64,000 nt of DNA from positions 1 through 64,000 of the forward strand of contig JAGVAD010000012.1 of assembly GCA_020060465.1 (NCBI GenBank), written 5' to 3'. Shown in pieces: positions 10,176-18,050 of this stretch; position 1 is the stretch's first letter, and each line of letters starts with the position of its first letter. Under the pieces are notes generated by a model. That model was not told where the DNA came from, did not search any database, and saw only the letters and a program-made list of their open reading frames with translations. The DNA is from Anaerolineales bacterium (GTDB lineage Bacteria > Chloroflexota > Anaerolineae > Anaerolineales > UBA4823). Made by a program: the position numbers and the translations under genes.

Positions 10176-10243
10176 ATCATTTCTTCTTCTCCTCCTTGAA
10201 CGAGCGCCGGGCTGGCGGGCATACCCGGCGCTCCTCTATTTTT
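10176..10243 (+). ncRNA. Candidate small RNA between fhs and tilS
   Basis: After the fhs terminator lies an extended -10 (TGC TAAGAT, 10161-10169), predicting a start near 10176. The roughly 68-nt transcript would have an unpaired CU-rich 5' part containing CTCCTCCTTG (10190-10199), complementary to Shine-Dalgarno sequences, then a strong hairpin and U-run ending near 10243. The 3' end overlaps the tilS stop region antisense. No matching -35 is visible. On the other strand the same bases read as a ribosome site plus a five-codon frame, which is the alternative reading. Confidence 0.25.
10202..10243 (+). terminator. Second rho-independent terminator, reading toward tilS
   Basis: Stem of 10 bp (10202-10211 with 10224-10233), 12-nt loop, then CTCTATTTTT on the plus strand. 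The minus strand, where tilS ends at 10236, has no U-run. It therefore stops plus-strand transcription, either read-through from fhs or a separate short RNA. Confidence 0.75.
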
Positions 10244-11666
10244 CTGCTCTCAAGGTCAGGAGAACAATTTTTGGAGTTTCCTTGCGTACAGCAAAACGTT
10301 CTCCCGGTCGGTAACCGGGCAGCCAGGCGATCTCTTCGCCGGAAAGAACCAATGGCCAGCCCTCTCGGGCGCGTCGAGGTAATCTCACGTTGATCATGAA
10401 ATCAGATAATTTGAGCGAGCGCCCACCCATGCCCAAAGGCTGAAAACGGTCGCCGGGGCGGCGGCAGCGCACGAGCAGCGGCGGCTGTAAGGTCGCTCGG
10501 TCGAGCCATGCCTGATAAGGATCGGGGTTTTCAATCGCCTGGGTGTAGTGTTGCGGCGTGTTGTCGTAAACTTCGGCGCGCATTCGCCAACCTGCGGCAA
10601 GCTCCACCTCACCTGGGATGTCCAGCCTTAACTCAACGCCGGGTGGAATTTGCGGCCAATCTGCGCCAGGCAGGGCCGCGTCCTGTTCTGCCAGCCACAG
10701 GCGAGCGCCCTCCTGTTCCAGCCGCAGGTTGGAGATCAGATCCGTTTGACTGCTGCGAGTGGGTGAACGAAGGAAGGCCAGCGCCCGTTCGATTGACTCG
10801 AAATCTATATTGCGCAGACTGGGGCGTAGCCGGGCAATCGCCCAGCGGAACAGACGCCGCTGCACGGCCAGCGGCTGTTGGCGCAGCCGATCGGCGTCAA
10901 AGGCAATCGCTTTCTCTTCCACGATGAGCGCGCAGTCTTGCCAGGCTTTGGCGGTGATCGCTTCAATGAGATCCTCCTCTTCGCGCAACAATTCAGCGGT
11001 CTTCCACAGCCTTTGGCGTATACCGGGGTTGAGCGTATCAAGATAGGGCAGGGCTTCGTGACGCAGGCGGTTACGATAATATGTCATATCCAGATTACTG
11101 GCATCCAGCGTAGCCTGCAGGTGATATTGCTCCAAATAGCGGACGATTTCCTCGCGCCAGACGCCTAACAACGGCCTTACCAGAGGAATTTCGCCGCTCC
11201 AGGGGTTGGGCAGGCTGCGGTAGGCCATTCCTCGAAGTCCGGTCAACCCTGCCCCGCGCAATAAATGCATCAGCACGGTCTCCACCTGATCATCCGCTGT
11301 ATGCGCCACAGCAACCGCCTGAGCGTCTTGTTCTTGCGCCAGGCGGAAAAGAAAGCCATAGCGTAATGTTCGGGCGGCTTCTTCGATTGATTCTCGGTTG
11401 CGGCGAGCATAGGCTGCGACATCTTCTTTGCTGCACACGACTGGCGCGCCTAACTCGGTCGCGAACCGCTGGACGGCTTGCGCTTCATCCGCCGATTCGG
11501 GTCGCAGGCTGTGATCCAGGTGACCCACCAATACAGGGTAGCCGAGCTGGATGAGGGCGTGCATCAGGCACAGGCTGTCCGCGCCGCCGGAGACACCCAC
11601 TACGATCAGGCGGCGCTCCAGACGGCACATTTCTTTCAGAATCGAATTCAGATGTTCCAGGAGCAT
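10236..11666 (-). CDS. tilS: tRNA(Ile)-lysidine synthase
   Basis: Converts the wobble cytidine of the CAU-anticodon isoleucine tRNA to lysidine using ATP and lysine; essential for AUA decoding. 476 aa. The N-type ATP pyrophosphatase PP-loop is SGGADS at 26-31, followed by the HLDHSLR block and HTADDQVETVLMHLLRG. The C-terminal TilS domain (RPGDRF...GRSLKLSDFMI) is complete. The start ATG (11666) has no Shine-Dalgarno and lies 7 nt from a TATAAT box, which suggests a leaderless mRNA. The gene is divergent from the receiver-CpaE gene. A DNA strand overlap with a terminator reading in the opposite direction occurs at its 3' end. Confidence 0.94.
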   Translation of the reverse strand: MLLEHLNSILKEMCRLERRLIVVGVSGGADSLCLMHALIQLGYPVLVGHLDHSLRPESADEAQAVQRFATELGAPVVCSKEDVAAYARRNRESIEEAARTLRYGFLFRLAQEQDAQAVAVAHTADDQVETVLMHLLRGAGLTGLRGMAYRSLPNPWSGEIPLVRPLLGVWREEIVRYLEQYHLQATLDASNLDMTYYRNRLRHEALPYLDTLNPGIRQRLWKTAELLREEEDLIEAITAKAWQDCALIVEEKAIAFDADRLRQQPLAVQRRLFRWAIARLRPSLRNIDFESIERALAFLRSPTRSSQTDLISNLRLEQEGARLWLAEQDAALPGADWPQIPPGVELRLDIPGEVELAAGWRMRAEVYDNTPQHYTQAIENPDPYQAWLDRATLQPPLLVRCRRPGDRFQPLGMGGRSLKLSDFMINVRLPRRAREGWPLVLSGEEIAWLPGYRPGERFAVRKETPKIVLLTLRAEK

Positions 11667-11673
11667 TGAGCGG

Positions 11674-11679
11674 ATTATA
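11674..11679 (-). promoter_or_regulatory. -10 box 7 nt before the tilS start codon
   Basis: Minus-strand TATAAT, then CCGCTCA, then the ATG. Transcription would start at or within a base or two of the ATG. No good -35 is seen 16-18 nt upstream. Confidence 0.5.
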
Positions 11680-11703
11680 ATATTATTTGGACGGCTGCGC
11701 CGC

Positions 11704-11732
11704 TTGCCTGAGATGTATCTTTGTGCTAGACT
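11704..11732 (+). promoter_or_regulatory. Promoter of the receiver-CpaE gene
   Basis: TTGCCT (11704-11709), 17-nt spacer, TAGACT (11727-11732) with the extended -10 TG at 11724-11725. Predicted start about 11739, 60 nt before ATG 11799. Confidence 0.5.
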
Positions 11733-11798
11733 GTTGCTGGCGGGTTACAGATACCCGCAATGTCTTACTCGCTGGATTTCTTGACGAGAGTTGATGCG

Positions 11799-12950
11799 AT
11801 GGCCGAGAAAATCCTGGTGGTGGATGATGATTTAGATACATTGCGCCTGGTGGGGATGATGCTGGAAGGGCAGGGATACGTCATCCTGGCAGCTTCTAAC
11901 GGGCAGCAGGCGCTAAATTTGGCGCGCAGCGAACGGCCGGATTTGATCGTCCTGGATCTGATGATGCCGGATATTGACGGTGTGCAGGTTGCTCGCCAGT
12001 TGCGGGCTGACCCTCAGACTCAGGACATCTTAATCGTCATGTTCACCGCCAAAACTCAAATGGAGGAAAAGCTGGAGGGTTTTGAAGCCGGAGCAGACGA
12101 TTATCTGACCAAGCCGATCCAGCCGAAGGAGTTGATTGCGCATGTGAAGGCAGTGCTACGACGTAAAACGGGCGTCCACTCCATCTCGGAGTTGAACTAT
12201 TCCGAAGAAGGTCATCGCATTGCCTTTATCTCCGCCAAGGGCGGGGTGGGGGTTTCGACGCTGGCGATCAATACGGGCATCGCCTTGCACGGCTTATCAA
12301 AAAAATCGGTGATTGTCACTGATTTTCGCCCTGGCTGCGGCAGCATTGGATTGGAGCTGGGTATGACGAACGCGCAAGGTTTCAACCGATTGTTTGCGTT
12401 AAATCCGGCAGCCATCTCCCCTCAAATGATCGAGAAAGAGCTAATGACCCACCCTAGCGGCGTCAAACTCTTGCTGTCTTCTCCACAGCCAGGCGATGCG
12501 CGTTATCTGAACTCGGTGGATCATTTCCACGCCATTTGTCGTCAGGCGGCGTATCTTGCTCACTTTGTGATCTTTGACCTGGGGGCGTCCTTAACGCCGG
12601 TGAATCGAAAAGTTCTCAAGGAGTGCCGTCAAGTGGTGTTGGTGATCGAACCGATTGGTCAGACTGTAACACAGTCTAAGGATTTATATGACCTGATGGT
12701 TGAGCTGGGATTGTCTGCTGGGAACATCATCCTGGCGCTGGTGAACCGCCAGCGCGCCGGGATGCAGCTCTCGCTGGGTCAAGTGCAGGATCAGCTTGGG
12801 CTCAAGATCGGTCATGTGTTCACGGCTGCTCCAGAGCTGGCGTATCAGGCGCAGGTCTCTAACACGCCAATGATCTTGCGCCAGACGGACGGCGTGGTAA
12901 CACAACAGGTGGTCAGTCTGGCGCAGCGACTTCTGCAAAATTCGCGCTGA
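11799..12950 (+). CDS. Receiver domain fused to CpaE/MinD-like ATPase
   Basis: 383 aa. Residues 1-120 form a phosphorylatable receiver (acidic pocket DDD at 9-11, acceptor Asp53 in VLDLMMPDIDG, conserved Lys near 105 in YLTKPIQ). The rest is a MinD/ParA-type ATPase with the deviant Walker A SAKGGVGVST near 143-152. This is the CpaE layout found in Tad pilus loci, where CpaE-type proteins place the pilus machine in the cell. An in-frame ATG at 11760 would add 13 residues of no known domain, so I prefer 11799 although its ribosome site is weak. The CpaF secretion ATPase is 30 kb away; no other Tad genes are adjacent. A sirtuin gene follows 7 nt after the stop. Confidence 0.85.
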   Translation: MAEKILVVDDDLDTLRLVGMMLEGQGYVILAASNGQQALNLARSERPDLIVLDLMMPDIDGVQVARQLRADPQTQDILIVMFTAKTQMEEKLEGFEAGADDYLTKPIQPKELIAHVKAVLRRKTGVHSISELNYSEEGHRIAFISAKGGVGVSTLAINTGIALHGLSKKSVIVTDFRPGCGSIGLELGMTNAQGFNRLFALNPAAISPQMIEKELMTHPSGVKLLLSSPQPGDARYLNSVDHFHAICRQAAYLAHFVIFDLGASLTPVNRKVLKECRQVVLVIEPIGQTVTQSKDLYDLMVELGLSAGNIILALVNRQRAGMQLSLGQVQDQLGLKIGHVFTAAPELAYQAQVSNTPMILRQTDGVVTQQVVSLAQRLLQNSR

Positions 12951-12957
12951 AGGAGTG

Positions 12958-13734
12958 ATGACAGATCTTTCTGTATCCACGCTGATGGGAATTCGTTGCG
13001 CAGCCGATATTATTCGGGGGAGTAAGCACGCGGTGGTGTTGACCGGCGCGGGGATTTCTACGCCTTCCGGTGTGCCCGATTTTCGATCGAAAGATAGCGG
13101 TCTGTGGGAGAAGTTCGATCCATTTGAGGTGGCGTCCTTAAGCGCCTTTCGCTATAATCCTTTGGGGTTTTATTCCTGGTTGCGTAACCTGGCGAGAGGC
13201 ATTTTTGAAGCCATGCCCAACCCGGCGCATTACGGGATCGCCCGCCTGGAGCAGGCGGGGTACGTGCAGACCGTCATCACTCAAAATATTGATTTGCTGC
13301 ATCAACGCGCTGGCTCAAAAAATGTCTTGGAAGTGCATGGTTCGATGAGCAGCCTCACCTGCACAAGCTGCTATCGCACAATGGATGCCCTCGGATATAT
13401 CGAACCCTATCTCGAACGCGGCGAAGCGCCCTATTGCCCGGCTTGTGGCAGCATCCTCAAGCCGGACCTGGTGTTGATGGGCGAACAACTACCGGCGCGG
13501 GTGTGGTTAAAAGCGCAGGAAGCCAGCAAGAATTGCGATCTCATGATCGTCGCTGGGTCATCGCTGGAGGTTTTACCAGTGGCCGGTTTACCGATGCGCG
13601 CCCTGGAAAACGGCGCTCATCTGGTGTTGATTAACCACACTCCAACTTATCTGGATGTGCGCGCCGACGTTGTTCTACATGAAGATGTTGCTCAAGTGAT
13701 CCCGCGTATTGTGGCTGAAGTCTTGGGGGAGTAA
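12958..13734 (+). CDS. Sir2-family NAD-dependent protein deacylase
   Basis: Removes acyl groups from lysines using NAD+, giving nicotinamide and O-acyl-ADP-ribose; cytoplasmic. 258 aa, normal for a bacterial CobB/Sir2. Motifs: GAGIS at 30-34 with PDFRS, TQNID at 108-112, catalytic His127 in EVHGS, and a zinc site Cys135, Cys138, Cys160, Cys163. The late GSSLEV and NHTP segments complete the Rossmann fold. AAGGAG lies only 2 nt before ATG 12958 (GTG 12955 overlaps it), so the exact start is uncertain; ATG 12985 is possible but would cut into the first helix. It is likely co-transcribed with the CpaE-like gene. It converges with mutL with a 4-nt gap. Confidence 0.92.
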   Translation: MTDLSVSTLMGIRCAADIIRGSKHAVVLTGAGISTPSGVPDFRSKDSGLWEKFDPFEVASLSAFRYNPLGFYSWLRNLARGIFEAMPNPAHYGIARLEQAGYVQTVITQNIDLLHQRAGSKNVLEVHGSMSSLTCTSCYRTMDALGYIEPYLERGEAPYCPACGSILKPDLVLMGEQLPARVWLKAQEASKNCDLMIVAGSSLEVLPVAGLPMRALENGAHLVLINHTPTYLDVRADVVLHEDVAQVIPRIVAEVLGE

Positions 13735-13738
13735 GCAA

Positions 13739-15514
13739 TTACCGAGCGCCTTTGCGGCCAAATTGCCGTTCCAGTAAATCCACCGATAAATGGATCATGG
13801 TTGGGCGGCCATGCGGGCAGGTGCGCGGGGATTGACAGGCTTCCAGATCGAACAGCAAAGCGCGCTGTTCTTCCATAGACAAAATTGCACCCGCCTTTAC
13901 TGCAGCGCGTTTGCACACGCGGGCGATGATGCGCTCCTCTTGAAGAGCTTGCAGCGGCGTTTCATCTTCTTCGAAATTTTCCACCAATACGCGTAGCGCA
14001 TCTTCTGGGTTGCTGTTAGCCAGTAGCGCCGGAATGGCGCGAACGAGGAAGACGCCAGGCCCGAATGGCTCCACTTGAAATCCTAAGCTGGCCAAGGTCG
14101 GCAGTTGATCGGCGAGCAGGCGAGCTTCCGCGGCAGATAAATGGACGGCCGCGGGTTGGAGCAGCGCCTGTGATGGAATGCCAGAGCTGCGCTGCGCCAG
14201 GAAGCGTTCGAAGAGCACGCGCTCATGCGCTGCATGTTGATCAATCAGATACAGGCCATCTGGCCCCTCCGCTGCCAGGTAGGCGGCGGCGATTTGGCCG
14301 ACGGGGCGCAGCAAGGGTACGCGTTGATCGGGCAAGCCAGGTTGCGAGCTTGCTCTGGCTGGAGGCGAGGCGCTGATGGGCGGGTTTGCGTCTTGCGCTT
14401 CGACCGACGCCTCCTGCGGGGGAAACTTTTCCATACTGGGCCAGCTTGGATCAAAATGCCCAGTAAAGGAGGATGGACGCTGTTCCCCGCTTCCCCAGTG
14501 AAGCGAAATGTTCAACCCTGGCGCAGGGCTGTGGGCAAGAAGCGCTCGTCGCACCGCGGATTGAAGTGCCGCAAAAACCTGTTCGGGCTGGCGAAAGCGA
14601 ACCTCGGCTTTTGTCGGATGCACGTTGACATCCACAGCGTCGGGCGGCATTTCGATGAAGATCGCGCCCAATGGGTAGCGACCTACCATCAATAGCGTAT
14701 GATAACCTTTCAAAAGAGCCGCGCTGAGCGCCCCGTCTTGTACAGGTCGTCTGTTGACATAAAAGAAAATATCTCTGCGATGACTGCGGGTGAGCGAGGG
14801 CGGGCTGATGAACCCGCTGATGCGCATTTCGCCATCTATCGAATTCACTTCAAGCATCTGGCGCGCCGCTTCAGCGCCATATAGCGCAACCAGGATTTCG
14901 CGTCGCTCGCCGCGCCCGCTGGTCTGCAAAGCGGGTCGCTTGTCTTGCATTAGTTGAAAGCGGACGTTTGGATAAGCCAGAGCATAGCGGACAACCAGGT
15001 TATCAATCAGACGCCGTTCCGTCGCCTCGCTTTTCAGGAATTTCAAGCGAGCGGGTACGTTATAAAACAAAGCCTCGACGCGCACGGTTGTCCCCGGCGG
15101 CGCGCCGGCTGGCTGCAGATTGAGCAGTTGACCGCCCTCCATGCGCAACTTTGCCCCGACTTGTGAATGTGCAGTGCGCGAAACCAGCGTGAGATTGGAA
15201 ACCGAGCCAATCGAGGCCAGCGCCTCACCGCGGAAGCCCAACGTTTGGATATTGAACAAATCTGCTGCCTGAGAGAGTTTGCTGGTGGCATGACGTTCAA
15301 CCGCCAGCGCCAGCTCCTCTGCCGGAATGCCGCAGCCATCGTCAATCACTTCTACCAGTCGTTGCCCTGCGCCTTCGATGGAGATCGTGATAGAAGAAGC
15401 GCCGGCATCAAGAGAGTTTTCCACCAACTCTTTAACCACAGACGCCGGTCGTTCCACTACCTCGCCGGCCGCAATCTGCGAGGCGACTTCCGCAGGTAAG
15501 ATGTGAATGCTCAT
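13739..15514 (-). CDS. mutL: DNA mismatch repair protein MutL, endonuclease type
   Basis: Mismatch-repair ATPase and latent nicking endonuclease, 591 aa. N-terminal GHKL ATPase motifs are intact: ERPASVVKELVENSLDAG, DDGCGIP and GFRGEALASI. A Pro/Ser-rich linker (about 340-400) leads to the dimerisation domain with the metal-binding endonuclease motif DQHAAHERVLFE near residue 425, matching DQHA(X)2E(X)4E, plus CPHGRPT near the end. These motifs mark MutL proteins of organisms without MutH. MutS is not in the window. The ATG (15514) lacks a ribosome site and lies 7 nt from a TATAAT, so it is probably leaderless. Confidence 0.96.
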   Translation of the reverse strand: MSIHILPAEVASQIAAGEVVERPASVVKELVENSLDAGASSITISIEGAGQRLVEVIDDGCGIPAEELALAVERHATSKLSQAADLFNIQTLGFRGEALASIGSVSNLTLVSRTAHSQVGAKLRMEGGQLLNLQPAGAPPGTTVRVEALFYNVPARLKFLKSEATERRLIDNLVVRYALAYPNVRFQLMQDKRPALQTSGRGERREILVALYGAEAARQMLEVNSIDGEMRISGFISPPSLTRSHRRDIFFYVNRRPVQDGALSAALLKGYHTLLMVGRYPLGAIFIEMPPDAVDVNVHPTKAEVRFRQPEQVFAALQSAVRRALLAHSPAPGLNISLHWGSGEQRPSSFTGHFDPSWPSMEKFPPQEASVEAQDANPPISASPPARASSQPGLPDQRVPLLRPVGQIAAAYLAAEGPDGLYLIDQHAAHERVLFERFLAQRSSGIPSQALLQPAAVHLSAAEARLLADQLPTLASLGFQVEPFGPGVFLVRAIPALLANSNPEDALRVLVENFEEDETPLQALQEERIIARVCKRAAVKAGAILSMEEQRALLFDLEACQSPRTCPHGRPTMIHLSVDLLERQFGRKGAR

Positions 15515-15521
15515 GCAAAGT

Positions 15522-15527
15522 ATTATA
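15522..15527 (-). promoter_or_regulatory. -10 box 7 nt before the mutL start codon
   Basis: Minus-strand TATAAT, then ACTTTGC, then ATG. No clear -35. It predicts a leaderless transcript. Confidence 0.5.
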
Positions 15528-15595
15528 AAGTAAGCGTCAGGTCAGCGAAAGGGTGAAAGCCGTGGTCAGGTCTATCTCAGATAGGTGAACCTCTG

Positions 15596-15601
15596 TATAA
15601 T
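15596..15601 (+). promoter_or_regulatory. -10 box 6 nt before the HAD nucleotidase start codon
   Basis: TATAAT, then AACCCC, then ATG 15608. No Shine-Dalgarno and no clear -35. It predicts a leaderless transcript. Confidence 0.5.
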
Positions 15602-15607
15602 AACCCC

Positions 15608-16264
15608 ATGAAATATACGGCTTTATTCTTCGACCTGGACGATACGCTCTATTCGCATACCACTGGTTTGTGGGCGGCGATCCGCGACCGAATGGGGCGC
15701 TTCATGGCTGAACGTCTGTCCATCCCATCTGAGCAGGCGCCAATTTTACGCCGCCTGTATTATGAAAAATATGGCACCACGTTGCGCGGCCTGCAATTGC
15801 ATTACGCCGTGGACGCAGATGAATATCTGCGCTATGTTCATGATCTACCTCTGGAGCAATATATCCGGCCGGCGCCGCGCCTGCGTCAGTTGCTGCTTCG
15901 CCTGCAGCAACCCCGCTGGATCTTCACCAACGCGGACGCAGGTCACGCTCATCGAGTGCTTTCGATCCTGGGAGTAGGCGATTGTTTTAACGGCATTATT
16001 GATATACGCGCCCTGGACTTTGTTTGCAAACCGGATGCCCAGGCGTACCAACGGGCGTTAGCTTGCGCCGGACTTTCAAACGCCAGCGGGTGCGTGCTGT
16101 TCGACGATTCCATCACCAATCTGGCTGCCGCCCGACGCCAGGGATTTACCACCGTTTGGGTGCATGGAGACGGAGAAAATCACTCCGAGGCGGATTTCCA
16201 CCTGGCGGATTTATTGGAGCTTCCTGAGGCGATGCCGGAATTATGGGCGGACGGCGATCAATAA
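15608..16264 (+). CDS. HAD hydrolase, pyrimidine 5'-nucleotidase type
   Basis: Phosphatase of the haloacid dehalogenase superfamily, 218 aa, cytoplasmic. Motif I is FFDLDDTLY (Asp9 nucleophile, Asp11), motif II FTNADAGHA, motif III Lys in DFVCKPDAQAY, motif IV LFDDSITNL. The helical cap between motifs I and II (RDRMGRFMAERL, then YYEKYGTTLRGL) is that of pyrimidine 5'-nucleotidases of the SDT1/YjjG-like group, which dephosphorylate UMP or CMP and related compounds. Exact substrate is not determinable. It is divergent from mutL. The start sits 6 nt after a TATAAT box. Confidence 0.85.
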   Translation: MKYTALFFDLDDTLYSHTTGLWAAIRDRMGRFMAERLSIPSEQAPILRRLYYEKYGTTLRGLQLHYAVDADEYLRYVHDLPLEQYIRPAPRLRQLLLRLQQPRWIFTNADAGHAHRVLSILGVGDCFNGIIDIRALDFVCKPDAQAYQRALACAGLSNASGCVLFDDSITNLAAARRQGFTTVWVHGDGENHSEADFHLADLLELPEAMPELWADGDQ

Positions 16265-16320
16265 GCTGCAAGGGCGTACGTTGCACGAGCGGGCTGCTCG
16301 TATTTTTGGAGGCGCTTAGA

Positions 16321-17136
16321 ATGGTCACAATCACGGATCGCAAACTGCTCACCATTGAAGAAGCCGCAGCGTTGACGCCTTCTGGCTGCTGTCTGGCGTT
16401 GGGCGGGATGACGCTCTACCGTCGTCCAATGGCATATGTGCGCGCCATGATCCGCCGTTTTCTTGAGACGGGAGAACCGCGCGATCTCACTTTATTGGCT
16501 TTCACCGCTGGCCTGGAAAGCGATCTTTTGGTGGGCGCAGGGATGGTGAAGCGAGTGCGCACCTGTTATTTTGGGTTGGAGATTTTTGGATTGGCGCCCA
16601 TGTTCACCTATTACGCCAATCGCGGCGAAGTGGAGGTGGTTGAAGAGACGGAAGCCAGTTTGGCTCTTGGTTTGCGAGCGCAGATCGCGGGTGTGGGGTT
16701 CATGCCGGGGCGCGGCTGGCTAGGCACCGATCTGCCCACTCTGCGCCCGGATGTGCGCACTGTTATAGATCCTTACAGCGGCGAGGAATTGATGGCTTTT
16801 CCAGCGATTCGACCCGATGTGGCGGTGATCCACGCCTTACGCGCCGACCTGGATGGCAACGCCGTGATCGGCGATAACAAAGGGATTGATGAGGAACTGA
16901 TGCTTTCGGCGGGCCGGGTCATTTTGACCGCAGAGGAGATTGTACCCGAGCTGAGCCGTGTGGACTTGATTGGCCCGCTGACGCACGCTGTGGTATTGGC
17001 TGAGAAAGGAGCGCTGCCGACCTCCTGTCACCCGCTTTATCCTTTGGATGGCGAGGCGCTTCTGGCATATACCGAACAGGTCAGCGATCCGCCTTCCCTG
17101 AATAGATATTTAGAAAGGTGGTTGAAAGAAGAATAG
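16321..17136 (+). CDS. CoA-transferase subunit A family protein (GctA-like), partner missing
   Basis: 271 aa, family I CoA-transferase alpha-type fold. The N-terminal GGMTLYRRPMAYVRAM and the LLAFTAGLESDLLVGAG block resemble glutaconate CoA-transferase subunit A. ATG 16321 has GGAGG about 8 nt upstream; the in-frame extension to 16243 lacks a site. In this family the catalytic Glu is carried by subunit B, and no B gene follows: the next gene, 8 nt downstream, is a queuosine-precursor transporter. Either B is encoded elsewhere or the protein has a different job. The substrate is unknown. Confidence 0.75.
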   Translation: MVTITDRKLLTIEEAAALTPSGCCLALGGMTLYRRPMAYVRAMIRRFLETGEPRDLTLLAFTAGLESDLLVGAGMVKRVRTCYFGLEIFGLAPMFTYYANRGEVEVVEETEASLALGLRAQIAGVGFMPGRGWLGTDLPTLRPDVRTVIDPYSGEELMAFPAIRPDVAVIHALRADLDGNAVIGDNKGIDEELMLSAGRVILTAEEIVPELSRVDLIGPLTHAVVLAEKGALPTSCHPLYPLDGEALLAYTEQVSDPPSLNRYLERWLKEE

Positions 17137-17144
17137 GAGACGGT

Positions 17145-17855
17145 ATGCGTTATCAATATGCAGATCGGATTATGGCGTTGTTTGTCACAGTGCTGCTGGT
17201 CAGCAACATCGCTTCTTCGGCGAAAATTGTGGATTGGGGCGTATCTTTGTTGGGCGTGCCGCTGGCTTTTGACGCCGGAACGCTGCTCTTTCCCATCAGT
17301 TATATTTTCGGCGATGTGTTGACCGAAGTGTATGGGTATCGTTTCGGGCGCAGGGTGATCTGGACCGGTTTTGCCTGCTCGCTTCTGATGAGTGTTGTAT
17401 TGTGGATGGTGGCCAAACTGCCCGGCGAGGCGTTGTGGGAAGTTAACGTTGGACAAGGGGCTTATTTGGCGATTCTGGGCGGTGTAAGCAGCGGGGCGAT
17501 TGTGATCGCCAGCCTGGCGGCGTATTGGGCGGGTGAATTTTCCAATTCATACGTCCTGGCGAAGATGAAGATCCGTACGCGCGGACGCTGGTTATGGACG
17601 CGCACGATTGGCAGCACGCTCGTCGGCGAGGGGGTGGACACTTTGGTATTTGTTTCACTGGCGACTTTTCTGCGCGTGCCCGGGTTTGCCCCGCAAATCT
17701 GGCTAACTTTGACGTTGACCAATTATCTATTCAAAGTCGGGGTAGAGGCGCTGATGACGCCGATCACTTATCAGGTGGTGAATTTTCTCAAGCGGGCTGA
17801 GCAAGAAGATTATTTCGACGACCAAACCGATTTCAACCCGTTTCGGATCACATAA
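17145..17855 (+). CDS. Queuosine precursor transporter, YhhQ family
   Basis: Integral membrane protein of 236 aa with about six TM segments, in the VUT/YhhQ family that imports queuosine precursors (preQ0/preQ1) for tRNA modification. Visible family traits: a starting block LLVSNIASSAKIVDWG, the FPISYIFGDVLTEVYGY motif of the second helix, and ANxAYxxxK-like SNSYVLAKMKI in the cytoplasmic loop, followed by WTRTIGSTLVGEGVDTLVF. Start ATG 17145 has AGGAGA 6 nt upstream; the frame is open to 17118 (GTG) without a site. It is likely co-transcribed with the preceding CoA-transferase-like gene (8 nt gap), although no functional link is evident. Confidence 0.88.
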   Translation: MRYQYADRIMALFVTVLLVSNIASSAKIVDWGVSLLGVPLAFDAGTLLFPISYIFGDVLTEVYGYRFGRRVIWTGFACSLLMSVVLWMVAKLPGEALWEVNVGQGAYLAILGGVSSGAIVIASLAAYWAGEFSNSYVLAKMKIRTRGRWLWTRTIGSTLVGEGVDTLVFVSLATFLRVPGFAPQIWLTLTLTNYLFKVGVEALMTPITYQVVNFLKRAEQEDYFDDQTDFNPFRIT

Positions 17856-17895
17856 AGCGATATATGGCAGCTCTATCACAATTCTTGCACAATGC

Positions 17896-17924
17896 TTATC
17901 TATCTCTAACCAATTTGTGATAAT
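17896..17924 (+). promoter_or_regulatory. Candidate extended -10 promoter upstream of ctpA
   Basis: TTATCT (17896-17901), 17-nt spacer, GATAAT (17919-17924) with an extended TG at 17916-17917. The -35 is weak. It would leave a 5' leader of about 120 nt before ATG 18051. Confidence 0.35.
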
Positions 17925-18050
17925 CTTTGAGGTTGATTTATAACTGTAAGCATGTAGTCGAATTTTTGGGAGATTCTTTGGTTAACCTCCGTCGCGGCAG
18001 CGGGTGTTTCTGGCGACCCGTTGCCGGGCGATGAATGGAGAAAAGTTCTC

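Noticed and set aside
15771-15787. TGGCACCACGTTGC inside the HAD gene as a sigma-54 promoter
   Set aside because: GG-GC spacing is 9 instead of 10 and it lies within coding sequence.
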